From Archangium violaceum Cb vi76 (GTDB taxonomy: Bacteria > Myxococcota > Myxococcia > Myxococcales > Myxococcaceae), in NCBI RefSeq assembly GCF_000733295.1, contig NZ_JPMI01000220.1:1-64000 (forward strand): DNA of 64,000 bases. Direction: 5' to 3'. The notes beneath the pieces are model-generated. The model saw only the letters and a program-made list of their open reading frames with translations. It made no database searches and was not told where the DNA came from. Positions 9,132 through 18,583 of this stretch are shown piece by piece (position 1 is the first letter of the stretch; each line of letters opens with the position of its first letter). The position numbers and the translations under genes are program-made.

Positions 9132-10382
9132 TCAGGGGAGGATGATGCCACCGGGGCTGCGCCGCTCCGTGTCGGCTGACGGGGCCCGCTGCTGCTCGGC
9201 GGCACGGGCCCTCGCCCGGACCTCGGCGGGGTCTCTCGCCTCCGGCGCGGCGCGCTGCGCCATGGTGACGAGCAGGGCCTTCTCGAAGAGGCGCTCGGCG
9301 TAGCGCGAGGGCGGTTCGGTGACGCCATGCGCGAGCCTGCGGGCCTCGGCGCGGGCGAGGCGGGCCGCTTGCTCCTTGCCGATGCGCTCGAAGTGGAGCG
9401 CCATCTCCCACAGCCGGCCCGAGTAGAGCCGTCGCATGGCCGGGGTGGCGAAGAAGGCATGGGCCTGGGTATGGGCCGCCTGGATGATCTCCTCGTTGCG
9501 CTGGGCCATGGTGAGCGCGAGTGGGCTCGCCTCGAGCTCGTCCACCGTGCGGGCCAGCCGCTCCAGCTCGGCCACGGGGGGCAGCCAGCCACGCATCTCC
9601 GGCTCCTCGTGGAGCTTGTGGCCCTCGTAGGCGAGCCGCTCGTCCTCCGGCTCCGGCGGAGGAATCTCCAGGGGCACGTCCCGCGCCTGCACGCCCAGGT
9701 GCCGCAGCACCGTGTCGAGCCCCTGGGGGAAGGGGGTGTGCGTGCGCAGGTTGAGCCCCGCGGCGGCGCCGAGGCGCTCCAGGGCCTCGGCGTGGGAGAG
9801 CTCCACGGCGGCGTCGTCCCCGGGGCGGGTCGCCTGCTTCACCACGCGCCGGTAGTCGCCGCGGCTGAGCTCCGTCACCTGGAGGCGCAGCACGCCCTGC
9901 TCGTCCGAGGAGAGGAACTGGGTGGCCTCCACACCCCCACCGCGCAGGGGACGGGCGATCTCCAGCACGCGCTCCCCGGTGCCGTCGATGCTGGTGAGGA
10001 GCGCGGGCAGCGGCTCCGGGCCCGCCGCCACCCCGGGGTGTGAGGCGTCGGAGGTGGAGGGGCGGGGCGCTTCAGCGACGTCGATGCCACGGGAGCGCAG
10101 CCGGTAGAGCGCCTTGCGGGCCGCCTTGGCGAGCCCCTTGTTTCCAGAGGCCGCGAGCGCCTCGGCGAGTGCGGGCTGACCGGCGAGCACGGAGCCCTCG
10201 AGCAGGGCGAGCGCGAGGGGCTCGGGGAGGGCCTCGACGTCGGCGGGCGGGGCGGAGGCGGGCTCGGCCGCGAACGAGCGGGCGCGCTCCACCGCGTCGG
10301 AGGGGAGGCCGGGCACCGGCGTGCCGGCGCGCAGAGCGTCCAGCAGCGGACGCGGATCGGCCAGAGGGCTCTTGGTGGGCAT
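9132..10382 (-). CDS. Hypothetical protein, helical, myxobacterial type
   Basis: This protein of about 416 residues has no domain I can name. It is Ala/Leu/Glu-rich and mostly helical. The first ~120 residues resemble short repeats of the HEAT type (LPSDAVERARSFA, LALALLEGSVLAG, KGLAKAARKALYRL). A central beta-rich section (GERVLEIARPL, GVLRLQVTEL) is followed by a long helical C-terminal half ending in a low-complexity tail. The KALYRLRSRG segment is typical of large Myxococcota proteins that act near translation or chaperone functions, but that is weak. I chose ATG 10382; the frame stays open to 10454 with poor-quality sequence. Confidence 0.7.
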   Translation of the reverse strand: MPTKSPLADPRPLLDALRAGTPVPGLPSDAVERARSFAAEPASAPPADVEALPEPLALALLEGSVLAGQPALAEALAASGNKGLAKAARKALYRLRSRGIDVAEAPRPSTSDASHPGVAAGPEPLPALLTSIDGTGERVLEIARPLRGGGVEATQFLSSDEQGVLRLQVTELSRGDYRRVVKQATRPGDDAAVELSHAEALERLGAAAGLNLRTHTPFPQGLDTVLRHLGVQARDVPLEIPPPEPEDERLAYEGHKLHEEPEMRGWLPPVAELERLARTVDELEASPLALTMAQRNEEIIQAAHTQAHAFFATPAMRRLYSGRLWEMALHFERIGKEQAARLARAEARRLAHGVTEPPSRYAERLFEKALLVTMAQRAAPEARDPAEVRARARAAEQQRAPSADTERRSPGGIILP

Positions 10383-10481
10383 GCACGGACAGGTAAGGCA
10401 CCGTCCGCGGCGCGGTGAGGTGGGCGGGGGCCGGGCGTGCCGGGTGACGACCACTGGCCCACACTTGCCTGGCCCGAGCGT

Positions 10482-12044
10482 TCAGCGGCGGCGCACCAGC
10501 CAGCTGTTGCCCGACTCGGCGGCCACGGCGAGCTCCTGACGGAGCCGCTCGCCGAAGATGCGCGAGGGGTGGACGCCGCGCACGAGGAAGTGGTCGTACG
10601 CGGGGCCCTGGGTGGCGTAGTCGAAGTCCTGGGGCCGCCACTCGGAGGGGAAGGTGGGAGGAGGCGTGCCGCGGTAGCGCAGGGGGGAGTGGGGGGTGAG
10701 GGCGAAGCTGAAGTTGGTGCTGCCGCCGCGCGCGCGGGCCAGCTCGGCGGCGCCGTGGAGGAAGACGGGGTGGCGCACCACGCGCGAGCCGCTGTCGAAG
10801 ATGAGCCCCATCACACGGGGCCTGGGCGCGGTGGCCTCCGCGAGCACATCCCACTCGGCGGCCTCGCGGGAGAAGGCGCGGAAGCCCTGGCCCAGCACGA
10901 GCGCCAGCACCAGGGCGCAGGCGGCGCTGGCCCAGAGCAGCGGGCGGCGGAGCGCGGGTTGCGTCACGGGGAGGCTCGCCACGGCGAGCACGGCGGCGAG
11001 CTGCGCGTAACGGGTGTTCAGGTAGTAGATGTAGCCACGGATGTCGAAGGGGAGCAGGAAGTAGAAGCCGAGCGCGATCAGCACGAGCCCTGGCAGGCGC
11101 CAGCGGGCCACGGGGCCCTCGCCGCTGGAGTCACCGCGCACCACGCCGAGCACGAGGGCGCACGCGGCCACGACGCCCACGGCGTACAGCGGCAGGCGAT
11201 CCGAACCATCCCGGAGCAGGTTGGCGAGCACCTCGAGGAGCTCGGCGCGGTTCTGCGTGAAGCTCTTCCAGGCGAGGTTCCGCGGCGACAGCATGGGGCC
11301 CCAGGCCTTCCAGGGCGCTCCCGTCTGCACCTCGGAGGGCTGGCCCAGGCGCAGCACCACCCACGACAGGAAGAGCACGACACCGGGCGTCACGCCGAGG
11401 AGCGCGGGAAGCCGGGGCCGCAGCCGGGCCTGGAAACCGCGGGCGCCGGCGTCCTCGGGGACGGGCGTGGTGAGGAGCAACCAGGGCAGGGCGAGCCCGA
11501 GGAAGGCGAAGGCCTGCACGTGGAAGAGGAGGACGGCGACGAGGCTCGCGGCGAGCCCGGAGGCCCAGAGGGGGCGCTGGCCCGCGCGGGTGAGGGCGTG
11601 GACGAAGAAGCCGCAGCAGAGCAGGGCGAGTGGCAGCGCGGCGAGGTAGTTGATGAAGCCCCAGCCGAAGTTGTCGCCATAGGCGAGCGGCAGGGCGAGC
11701 AGCGAGGGCCACGGGGGGCGCCCGAGTCCGCGCAGCAGGAAGGCGAGCGACAGGGGCAGGCCCACCACGTAGGCGGAGAGGAAGAGGCGGTTGGCCAGGT
11801 CGAGCGGGAGCAGCCAGTTGAGGAGGCTGACGGCGTAGTAGTAGCCGAGGTAGGGCGTGAGCTCGTGCCGCGCGGCGAAGAGCTGGGGGTAGAGGGTGGT
11901 GGGGTCGTCCAGCCGGTGGAGGACGGAGATGAGGTGGAGGTGCTGCGGCAGGTCCACCATGGGCAGATGCGAGGACACCCACAGGGGCAGGGCGCCCAGC
12001 ACGAGGGCGGCGGTGTAGACGAGGCGATCGGTTCGCGCGGACAC
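10482..12044 (-). CDS. Polytopic membrane protein, GT-C-like
   Basis: This 520-residue integral membrane protein has about 11-13 hydrophobic segments. A first periplasmic loop carries an acidic/His-rich patch (SSHLPMVDLPQHLHLI), a layout seen in GT-C glycosyltransferases of the ArnT/PMT kind. The C-terminal ~110 residues are soluble and extracytoplasmic. The Asp/His pair in loop 1 is compatible with polyprenyl-phosphate-sugar transfer, but no specific family is recognised and this is inference. The start is GTG 12044; no good ribosome site is visible. It is divergent from the small secreted protein at 12231 across a 186-base promoter region. Confidence 0.78.
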   Translation of the reverse strand: MSARTDRLVYTAALVLGALPLWVSSHLPMVDLPQHLHLISVLHRLDDPTTLYPQLFAARHELTPYLGYYYAVSLLNWLLPLDLANRLFLSAYVVGLPLSLAFLLRGLGRPPWPSLLALPLAYGDNFGWGFINYLAALPLALLCCGFFVHALTRAGQRPLWASGLAASLVAVLLFHVQAFAFLGLALPWLLLTTPVPEDAGARGFQARLRPRLPALLGVTPGVVLFLSWVVLRLGQPSEVQTGAPWKAWGPMLSPRNLAWKSFTQNRAELLEVLANLLRDGSDRLPLYAVGVVAACALVLGVVRGDSSGEGPVARWRLPGLVLIALGFYFLLPFDIRGYIYYLNTRYAQLAAVLAVASLPVTQPALRRPLLWASAACALVLALVLGQGFRAFSREAAEWDVLAEATAPRPRVMGLIFDSGSRVVRHPVFLHGAAELARARGGSTNFSFALTPHSPLRYRGTPPPTFPSEWRPQDFDYATQGPAYDHFLVRGVHPSRIFGERLRQELAVAAESGNSWLVRRR

Positions 12045-12230
12045 GGGTGGGCCGGACTGTACGTGGCGCCTCCGCGTGTCGCGAGCACTCCGCGCGGCCC
12101 GAGGAGCCTGCTCGCGGGGCGGCCCTGCTGGAGACGGGTGTGGGGCGCGTTCCCCCGGGTTTGGACAGGGGGAAACCGGTGGGATATAGCCTGGAGGGAT
12201 TCGGGTCTGTCACCCGGGAGGACCGTGAAG

Positions 12231-12596
12231 ATGAAGCACATCGGGATGACGCTGGCGGCGGTGGTGGTGGGCGGCGTGCTGCTCACGGCGGGACAGGCGG
12301 AGGCGTGCGAGGGTCACCGCGCCAGGGCCGTGCCCGTGCCCGCGCCGGTGGAGCCCGGCGAGCAGGAGACGGCGGCCGCGGTGAAGCAGGACGCGGCGAA
12401 GAAGGACAAGGCGGACGAGCTGCACGCCGCGAAGTGCCGGTGCTCGAGCGCGGCGGACTGCACGTGCAAGAAGGGCTCGTGCGAGTGCCCCAAGTGCAAG
12501 AAGCCCCGTCAGGATGTGGTGCCGGCGCTGGAGGCCGGGGGCACGCGGGAAGTCCGCGAGGTGCGCCTGGACGCCTCGGCGGGCGTCTTCATCTGA
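12231..12596 (+). CDS. Small Cys-rich secreted protein
   Basis: This 121-residue protein has a signal peptide (MKHIGMTLAAVVVGG then LLTAGQAEA, cleavage before the first Cys at ~24). An Ala/Lys/Glu-rich helix follows, then a dense Cys cluster at ~73-94: pattern C-x-C-x6-C-x-C-x4-C-x-C-x2-C. The cluster resembles metallothionein-like or small metal-binding modules. If the Cys after AEA is lipidated it would be a lipoprotein, but the -3 position is not typical. The start is fixed by GGGAGGA eight bases before ATG. The gene tail-overlaps the methyltransferase on the other strand by 8 bases. No family recognised. Confidence 0.75.
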   Translation: MKHIGMTLAAVVVGGVLLTAGQAEACEGHRARAVPVPAPVEPGEQETAAAVKQDAAKKDKADELHAAKCRCSSAADCTCKKGSCECPKCKKPRQDVVPALEAGGTREVREVRLDASAGVFI

Positions 12597-13389
12597 CGGG
12601 CTTCTCGGCCTTCACCACGAGCAGGGGAGGCAGCCGCAGCCGCGCGAAGCCCGCGAGTCCCACGGCGGACAGGGCGTCGCGGAGCTCGTCCTCCTCGCGA
12701 GGGTGGAGGCCGGCGCGGCGCTGGACGAAGGTGGAGGCCCTGCCCGGGGGCAACCAGGTGCTGGCCACGAAGCGGCCGCCCGGACGCAGCACCCGCGCCA
12801 CCTCCAGCAGCAACCGGCCCACGTCGGAGATGAAGTGCAGCGAGTGGGACAGCAGCACCGCTCCCAGCGAGTCATCCTGGAAGGGCAGGTAGGGCGCCTC
12901 GGCGCGGAGGAAGTCCACGTGGATGCCGGCCTCGCGGCCCTGGGCCACGGCCTCCTCGAGCATCGCCCGGGACAGATCCATTCCCACCACGGCGGGCAGG
13001 TCCGGCTCGCGCGCCAGGCGCCGGGCGAAGAGTCCGGTTCCCGTGCCCAGGTCCAACACGGGCGCCTCCGGATGGCCCAGCAGCGAGCGGTACAGCAGGT
13101 ACTCGCTGTCCCTATCCAGGGGCGGCGCCGCGAGGGCGCGCTGCAGGGCGGGGCGCACGTAGCGCTCGTAGGAGCGGGCGATGAGCCGCTGCTCCATGCC
13201 GCGCTGGGCCAGCGCCGAGGAAGCCGGTTGGTGTGCCAGGTCCGCCACGCCCTCGGTCACCGGGAAGCTCGCCTGGCACTCGGGACAGTGCAGGGGCCCG
13301 AAGACGAGCTGGGGAGTGTCCTGGTCCGGCGTCAGCTTGCCGCGCCGGCATCGGGGGCAGCGCAGCAACTGGAAGAGGGTGCGATTCAG
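12589..13389 (-). CDS. SAM-dependent methyltransferase with Trm112-like zinc ribbon
   Basis: This protein has about 266 residues. An N-terminal ribbon (CPRC at ~10, CPEC at ~37, then FPVTEGVADL) resembles Trm112/YbaR. A class I methyltransferase domain follows: VLDLGTGTG motif I at ~110, GMDLS motif II, the HSLHFISDV region and LRPGGRF. The fold resembles UbiE/BioC-type small-molecule methyltransferases. No ATG, GTG or TTG lies near the domain start; the only plausible initiator is the CTG at 13387-13389, which overlaps the upstream stop as CTGA and has GAGGAG about nine bases upstream. Translation is therefore probably coupled to the 13386 gene. Confidence 0.82.
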   Translation of the reverse strand: MNRTLFQLLRCPRCRRGKLTPDQDTPQLVFGPLHCPECQASFPVTEGVADLAHQPASSALAQRGMEQRLIARSYERYVRPALQRALAAPPLDRDSEYLLYRSLLGHPEAPVLDLGTGTGLFARRLAREPDLPAVVGMDLSRAMLEEAVAQGREAGIHVDFLRAEAPYLPFQDDSLGAVLLSHSLHFISDVGRLLLEVARVLRPGGRFVASTWLPPGRASTFVQRRAGLHPREEDELRDALSAVGLAGFARLRLPPLLVVKAEKPVR

Positions 13390-13967
13390 CCGCTGATCTC
13401 CTCGGTGGAGACGAGGATGGGCCAGCCGCGGGCCATGGCCTCGCGGAAGAAACCGGCCAGCTCGTGCCGGGCGCTGTTCACCGCGCCGAGGAACGGGTCG
13501 ATGAGGGACTCCTCGCCCAGGCTGCGCCCGGGGTTGAGCTCCACCGGGTGGCCGCAGCGCTCGCAGCGGATGGAGACGGAGCGGGCCAGCGCCACGGGCA
13601 CGGCGTAGCGCGCGTTGCACTCGGTGCACTTCCACACGAGTGCCCGCTCGCCCGCGTCGCGCCGGGCCAGCGACTCCAGCTCATCCGCCAGCCGCAGCAG
13701 CGCGGGCAGATCCTGCGGCGGCTGGGCGAACACGGCGGACGGACCGAAGCCCGACCCGGGGCTGCCCAGGCTGGGAGGCTTGTCCCCCTTGAGCAGGGCG
13801 CGCAGGCGGTCCTTCGCCTTCACGTCCCGGAACTCGGCGCTCGCGAAGGCTCGCTCCACCGCCTCGTGCAGTGGCGGAAGCTCCGGCTCGAGCCGCTCGT
13901 CCGAGGGCAGGGACTGGGGATGCGCCACCAAGCGGTGGCCAGGGATGGCGACGAATCGGAAACCCAC
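13386..13967 (-). CDS. Hypothetical zinc-ribbon protein
   Basis: This protein has about 193 residues. The N-terminal part is helical and charged, and a Gly/Pro/Ser-rich linker sits mid-protein. A C-terminal zinc ribbon has CTEC and CERC separated by about 17 residues, followed by an acidic helical tail. The frame is open from an ATG at 14063, but GTG 13967 has GAGG six bases upstream and begins where the composition becomes protein-like, so I prefer it. It is translationally coupled to the downstream methyltransferase. No family recognised; the ribbon suggests nucleic acid or protein binding. Confidence 0.72.
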   Translation of the reverse strand: MGFRFVAIPGHRLVAHPQSLPSDERLEPELPPLHEAVERAFASAEFRDVKAKDRLRALLKGDKPPSLGSPGSGFGPSAVFAQPPQDLPALLRLADELESLARRDAGERALVWKCTECNARYAVPVALARSVSIRCERCGHPVELNPGRSLGEESLIDPFLGAVNSARHELAGFFREAMARGWPILVSTEEISG

Positions 13968-14067
13968 GGGCCTCAGATCGCACCGCGCCGCGTCCGGTGC
14001 AAGGCACGAATACGGGGCGATGCCGAAATTGCCACGCCCGCGACAGACGGCGCGGCGCGTCAAACCC

Positions 14068-15000
14068 TCACTGTGACCATTCGAGCATCCGCTGCAGCGG
14101 TGCCAGTGCCGCGGCCTGCAGGTCCGCCGGCAGCGTCAACTCCGGCGTCTTGTCCTTCATGCACCGGTAGAGCTTCTCCATCGTGTTCAGCCGCATATAG
14201 GGGCATTCGTTGCAGGAGCAACCATTGTCCGGGGGCGCGGGGATGAAGGTCTTCTCCGGGGCGCCGCGCTTCATCTGGTGGAGGATGCCGGCCTCGGTCA
14301 CCACGATGAACTCGCGCTTGGGGCTCTTGAGGACGTGGTCCAGCAGGCCCTTGGTCGAGCCGATGTAGTCGGCGTGCCGCAGCACGGCCTCCTCGCACTC
14401 GGGGTGCGCCACCACCTCGGCTTCGGGGTGCTGGACCTTGAGCTGCACCAGCCGCTTCTCGCTGAAGATCTCGTGGACGATGCAGCTGCCCGGCCACAGG
14501 ACCATGTCCCGGCCGGTCTGCTTCATCACGTAGCGGCCCAGGTGCTGGTCCGGGGCGAAGAGGATGCGCCTATCCTTGGGCACCTGGTTGACGATCTTCA
14601 CCGCGTTGGAGGACGTACAGATGACGTCGCTCATGGCCTTCACGGCGGCGGAGCTGTTGACGTAGCTCACCACGAAGTGGTCCGGGTGCTTCTCCTTGAA
14701 GGCCCGGAAGGCCGCCGGGGGGCAGCGGTCGGACAACGAGCAGCCGGCCTTCAGGTCCGGCAGCAGCACCAGCTTTCCGGGATTGAGGATCTTCGCCGTC
14801 TCGGCCATGAAGTGGACGCCGCAGAAGACGATGACGTCCGCCTTCGTCTTCGCCGCCGCCTGGGCCAGCGCCAGGCTGTCCCCGACGAAATCCGCCACAT
14901 CCTGGATCTCGCTCTCCTGGTAGTAGTGCGCGAGGATGACGGCGTTGAGGTTCCGCTTCAGTTCCTGGATTTCCCGCTCGTAGTCCACTTCGGCGCCCAT
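14068..15000 (-). CDS. nadA: Quinolinate synthase A
   Basis: NadA condenses iminoaspartate with dihydroxyacetone phosphate to quinolinate, the first committed ring of NAD synthesis, using an oxygen-sensitive 4Fe-4S cluster. It has 310 residues, normal for the family. It shows AHYYQ near the N-terminus, the first cluster Cys in [14 protein letters not shown], the second in WPGSC and the third within the CSCNECPYM segment, plus [14 protein letters not shown] 15000 has GGGAGA six bases upstream and is preferred over ATG 15021. No nadB or nadC is nearby, so NAD genes are dispersed in this genome. Very confident call. Confidence 0.97.
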   Translation of the reverse strand: MGAEVDYEREIQELKRNLNAVILAHYYQESEIQDVADFVGDSLALAQAAAKTKADVIVFCGVHFMAETAKILNPGKLVLLPDLKAGCSLSDRCPPAAFRAFKEKHPDHFVVSYVNSSAAVKAMSDVICTSSNAVKIVNQVPKDRRILFAPDQHLGRYVMKQTGRDMVLWPGSCIVHEIFSEKRLVQLKVQHPEAEVVAHPECEEAVLRHADYIGSTKGLLDHVLKSPKREFIVVTEAGILHQMKRGAPEKTFIPAPPDNGCSCNECPYMRLNTMEKLYRCMKDKTPELTLPADLQAAALAPLQRMLEWSQ

Positions 15001-15374
15001 CGCGTCTCCCTTCCGGTTCATTTAACCGGGGGTCCGGATGGGGGCAAAGGACGAATACCCCGGGAGCGCCTCATGGCGGCTCCGGTGACGTCCGGCCAGG
15101 CGAGCGACCTCCTGGTTCACAGGACGGCACCGCCCGGAGCGATCCCCCATGGACACTTGACGCCAACCATCCCAGGAACCGCTAAGATATTCCCGGGACC
15201 GCATTGGCTGCGGATGAAGCCCGATCACCTGGTGTCCTGGATGCTGGACGTTGGAAGAGGCTTTCTCGTGGCACGAGCGGTAGGGGGAGGGGCGGCACGG
15301 GCACGTGGTCCGCACCCGGAAGAGCGTTCGACTTGCGCCGGGTACGGTTGAGCCTGCCTGCTGAGGAGGGGTCC
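15001..15374. promoter_or_regulatory. Divergent intergenic region between nadA and the PilZ operon
   Basis: This 374-base gap holds no convincing gene. A sigma70-like pair on the plus strand, TTGACG at 15157 and TAAGAT at 15183, has a 20-base spacer and so is only weakly supported. A ribosome site GAGGAGGGG precedes the ATG at 15375. Both flanking operons presumably start here. Confidence 0.3.
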
Positions 15375-17795
15375 ATGAGTGTCCCGATTCGAGACGTCCT
15401 GGTGGTACATCCGAATGCAGGCAGGCGGGCCGCGCTGGCCTCGGCTCTTCCCTCGTACCGGGTGGTGGCGGTGGAGTCGAAGGTGGAGGCGGCCTTCAAG
15501 ATGGCGGATGCGGCGCCGGCCCTCATCATCGCCCCTCCGGACGATGCCCGGCATTTCCTGCGCCAGGTGGCCAACGCGGCCCCTGACGCGCTGCGCGTCT
15601 TCATCTGTTCCAAGTCCGATCCCGCCGGCCTGGCGGAGCTGATGCAGAGCGCCGCCGAGGGCCACGTCTTCAGCGTGCTCGATGACGCGCTGTCCGGCCC
15701 GGAGCTGGGCCGCACCATCTCGCACCTGTTGCAGCACCAGGGCTCCGCCTTCGCCGCGGTGCCGTCCGCCCTGTATCCGGTGGCCTTCGAGTGCAACGAG
15801 CAGAGCTACTCGGCCCGGTGCGTGGAGATCGGCAACTTCGGGGCCACGCTGCTGCTGCCGGAGGACGTGCCCGCCGCCGGCTTCCCCCCGGGCACCACGC
15901 TCGAGTCGGTGCGCATCGAGCGCGAGGGGCGGTTGCTCTTCAAGACCACCTGGGCGCACGTGCAGCGGGCGCAGCCCGCGACGGACGAGCTCGGCACCCA
16001 CCTGCGCCTGGGCATCTCCTGGGCCACGGCCATGCACCCCCCTCCGCCGGTGCCCGGCGTGACCATGGAGGAGCAGTCCGAGGTGGTGGCCACGTTGCGC
16101 AAGGGGTTGCGGCGCGAGGCCGTGCTCTGGATGCAGCGCGCCAACGACTCCTCCGTGCAACTGCGCCTGGAGGAGCCCGTCGTGGAGCTGCTGGACGGGG
16201 TGGCCGTGCTGCGCTGCCGCTCCGCCGGCATGCTGGAGTGCTCCAGCGGCGACGAGGTGGACCTCTTCTTCGAGATGGGCGGGCAGAGCTACTCGGGGGT
16301 GGCCCAGCTCCTCGCCCAGGACGCCGACGGCAGGCTGACGGTGCGGGTGCCGCGCGCGCTCGTCATCCGCAACTGGCGCAGCCTGCCGCGCTTCAAGCCG
16401 GAGCCCGACAACCGCTTCCTCGTCTCCTTCCTGGCCCCCATCACCGGCCAGCCCACCACCCGGGCCCCGTTGGATTTGAGCGTTGGCGGGCTCTCCTTCC
16501 CCTTCGACGCCTCCAGCGAGATCATCCCCGCGGGCTCGCGGCTCGACGCCACGCTGCTGCTGCCGGACGGCTCCTCCACCCAGTGCCAGCTCGAGGTGCG
16601 CTCCATTCACGCGCTCCCCTCGGATGGCCGGCAGGATGGGGGCTTGCGGCCCTTCCGCGCCGGGGCCCGCTTCTCGGGGCTCGCCCAGAACGCCCGGGAC
16701 GCCATCCTCCGGGCCTTCATGCACTCGCGCTGCGCGGCCATCGCCGATGGCAGCGATGTTTCCTTCCAGGAGATCTGGCGCCTGATGGAGGAGGCCCGCT
16801 ACCGCTTCCATCCGGACTACCCCTTCGGCGATGAAGCGGCGTTGGCGCTGCTCCAGGACACCCACCGGAAGGTGTACTCCAAGGGAGACCTGGGCCGCTG
16901 CCTCGTCTATTCCAACCCGCAGGGCCTGCAGGGGCAGATCGCCGCCCTGCGCGTCCACTCCCGCACGTGGATGGTCCAGCAGCTCGCCGTGCGGCCCGGG
17001 GTGCGCCGCAACGAGCAGATCTCCTACGAGCTGAGCAACCTCGTCGTCGAGCTGGGCGAGGTGCAGCACGACGTCGAGTTCATCCGCTACTGCTGGCGCA
17101 AGGACAACCGGTGGCCGAGCCGCCGCATGGGCTGGTTGGCGCGCGCCATGGAGACGCCGGGCCTGAGCATGTTGCAGCACTTCTGCTACATGCGCCTGCC
17201 GCTGGGTTCCGAGCCCCGTGTCGCGCCCGAGGGGTTGCCGCGCGTGCGCGAGGGCGTGCGCACCGACTACGTGTGGATCGAGCTGCACCTGCGCGACCGC
17301 GGGGAGCTGGTCCGCGTCTTGTGCGAGGATCTGCTCACGGACGAGGTGGATCTGCGCGTGGTGAGCGAGCGCTTCCGGGCGCAGGGGCTCCACCGCAGCC
17401 GCCGCGTCTTCGTCGTCGACGGGGAGTATGGGCCGCTGGCCATCGCCCTCTCCGAGGAGGGCACCCCGGGGTTGTGCCTCATCGAGAAGACCAACTCCTT
17501 CTCCCTCCTCGTTCCCAACCGCAACCATCCCCAGGCACGCGCCGCCGTCCAGGCGCTCATCCAGCGCTGCATCGAGCAGTCCCAGGAGCGGGGCCGTCCC
17601 TCCGCCATCGCCCTGGTGGACGAGGAGGACACCGAGCTCCTCCAGCAGGCGGGGTTCGAGCACCTGGGCCGCTTTTCCGAATGGATCTTCCACCGCTCGA
17701 TGATCCGCCGTGGCTGTGAGCTGTGGCGCTCCGTCTTCGAGCGGCTGGGGGGAGCTGTTAATCTCGAATGGACAACCGAGGAGACCGGGGAGTGA
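15375..17795 (+). CDS. Pseudo-receiver, PilZ and GNAT-like signalling protein
   Basis: This 806-residue multidomain protein begins with a CheY-like fold (~1-115) in which the position normally holding the phospho-acceptor Asp reads LIIAPPDD, so it is probably not phosphorylated. A degenerate PilZ-like segment follows (~130-220). A second PilZ domain (~330-460) keeps both c-di-GMP-binding motifs, RSLPR and DLSVGG. The C-terminal ~300 residues resemble a GNAT fold (FVVDGEYGPLAI, then a long helix and LLQQAGFEHLGRF). It is the first gene of an operon: its 3' end overlaps the methyltransferase start by 28 bases. Likely a cytosolic c-di-GMP effector; the acetyl acceptor, if any, is unknown. Confidence 0.82.
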   Translation: MSVPIRDVLVVHPNAGRRAALASALPSYRVVAVESKVEAAFKMADAAPALIIAPPDDARHFLRQVANAAPDALRVFICSKSDPAGLAELMQSAAEGHVFSVLDDALSGPELGRTISHLLQHQGSAFAAVPSALYPVAFECNEQSYSARCVEIGNFGATLLLPEDVPAAGFPPGTTLESVRIEREGRLLFKTTWAHVQRAQPATDELGTHLRLGISWATAMHPPPPVPGVTMEEQSEVVATLRKGLRREAVLWMQRANDSSVQLRLEEPVVELLDGVAVLRCRSAGMLECSSGDEVDLFFEMGGQSYSGVAQLLAQDADGRLTVRVPRALVIRNWRSLPRFKPEPDNRFLVSFLAPITGQPTTRAPLDLSVGGLSFPFDASSEIIPAGSRLDATLLLPDGSSTQCQLEVRSIHALPSDGRQDGGLRPFRAGARFSGLAQNARDAILRAFMHSRCAAIADGSDVSFQEIWRLMEEARYRFHPDYPFGDEAALALLQDTHRKVYSKGDLGRCLVYSNPQGLQGQIAALRVHSRTWMVQQLAVRPGVRRNEQISYELSNLVVELGEVQHDVEFIRYCWRKDNRWPSRRMGWLARAMETPGLSMLQHFCYMRLPLGSEPRVAPEGLPRVREGVRTDYVWIELHLRDRGELVRVLCEDLLTDEVDLRVVSERFRAQGLHRSRRVFVVDGEYGPLAIALSEEGTPGLCLIEKTNSFSLLVPNRNHPQARAAVQALIQRCIEQSQERGRPSAIALVDEEDTELLQQAGFEHLGRFSEWIFHRSMIRRGCELWRSVFERLGGAVNLEWTTEETGE

Positions 17796-18583
17796 GATAC
17801 CTGATGGAGTCTACGGACGAGACGCGCCGGCTTCTCGTCCAGGAAAGAACGGGCAACGCCCGCGACGCGTTGCTGCTATCGGGACTCAAGCCCGGAGACC
17901 GGGTGCTCGATGCCGGGTGTGGTCCGGGTGGCATCTCGGAGATGATCGCCGAGCTGGTGGGGCCCACCGGCCATGTCACCGGGGTGGACCTCAGCGAGGA
18001 GCGGCTGGCGGAGGCGCGGCAGATCAACCGCCGCCGCTCGAACATGCGCTTCCAGCATGGGGACGTGCGCCGCACGGGCCTGCCGGACGCCTCGTTCGAC
18101 TTCACCTGGTGCCAGTTCGTCGTGCAGTACCTGCCGGACCGGCACCTGGCGCTCCAGGAGTTCATGCGCGTCACGCGTCCGGGCGGCCGGGTGGTCATCT
18201 CCGAGTTCGATGCGTTCGGCCTGCAGAACTGGCCCTTCCCCGAGGAGCTGCGCGAGTGGTGCCACCGCTTCGTCGACGCGGTGCTGCGCGTCACGGGCTT
18301 CGACATCAACGTCGGCCGGAAGATCTTCACCGAGATGCGGCAGATGGGGCTGGGCAATGTGCGTGTGCACCTGCTGCCCTACTACATCATCGCGGGCACG
18401 GCGAACCCGGAGATGATCCTGGACTGGCAGACGCGCTTCTCCACGCTGGAGCCCGTGGTGGCGCCCGTGCTCGGTGGCCTGGAGGCCTACCGGGCCATGT
18501 GCCAGAAGTACCTGGAGTTACTGGCGGATCCGGACGCTTTGAAGTACTCGCCTCTGTTGGTGACAGAAGGAACGAGACCTTGA
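17768..18583 (+). CDS. Class I SAM-dependent methyltransferase
   Basis: This protein has 271 residues and a UbiE-like core: VLDAGCGPGG (motif I), GVDLSEERL (motif II), HGDVRRTGLPDASFD and VVISEFDAFG. The C-terminal lid contains LLPYYIIAG and a conserved-looking EAYRAMC segment. The start at 17768 overlaps the PilZ gene; ATG 17804, just after that stop, is an alternative. The stop overlaps the next gene's TTG (TTGA). Its place between a c-di-GMP-type protein and a hybrid kinase suggests it modifies a signalling protein or small molecule; the substrate is unknown. Confidence 0.87.
   Translation: MDNRGDRGVRYLMESTDETRRLLVQERTGNARDALLLSGLKPGDRVLDAGCGPGGISEMIAELVGPTGHVTGVDLSEERLAEARQINRRRSNMRFQHGDVRRTGLPDASFDFTWCQFVVQYLPDRHLALQEFMRVTRPGGRVVISEFDAFGLQNWPFPEELREWCHRFVDAVLRVTGFDINVGRKIFTEMRQMGLGNVRVHLLPYYIIAGTANPEMILDWQTRFSTLEPVVAPVLGGLEAYRAMCQKYLELLADPDALKYSPLLVTEGTRP

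Noticed and set aside
13390-13635. Upstream extension of the Trm112-ribbon methyltransferase to an ATG at 13635
   Set aside because: The extension lies wholly inside the neighbouring gene in another frame and is Arg/Pro-rich nonsense.
15157-15188. TTGACG and TAAGAT promoter-like pair
   Set aside because: The 20-base spacer is too long for a confident sigma70 promoter; kept only as a weak note.
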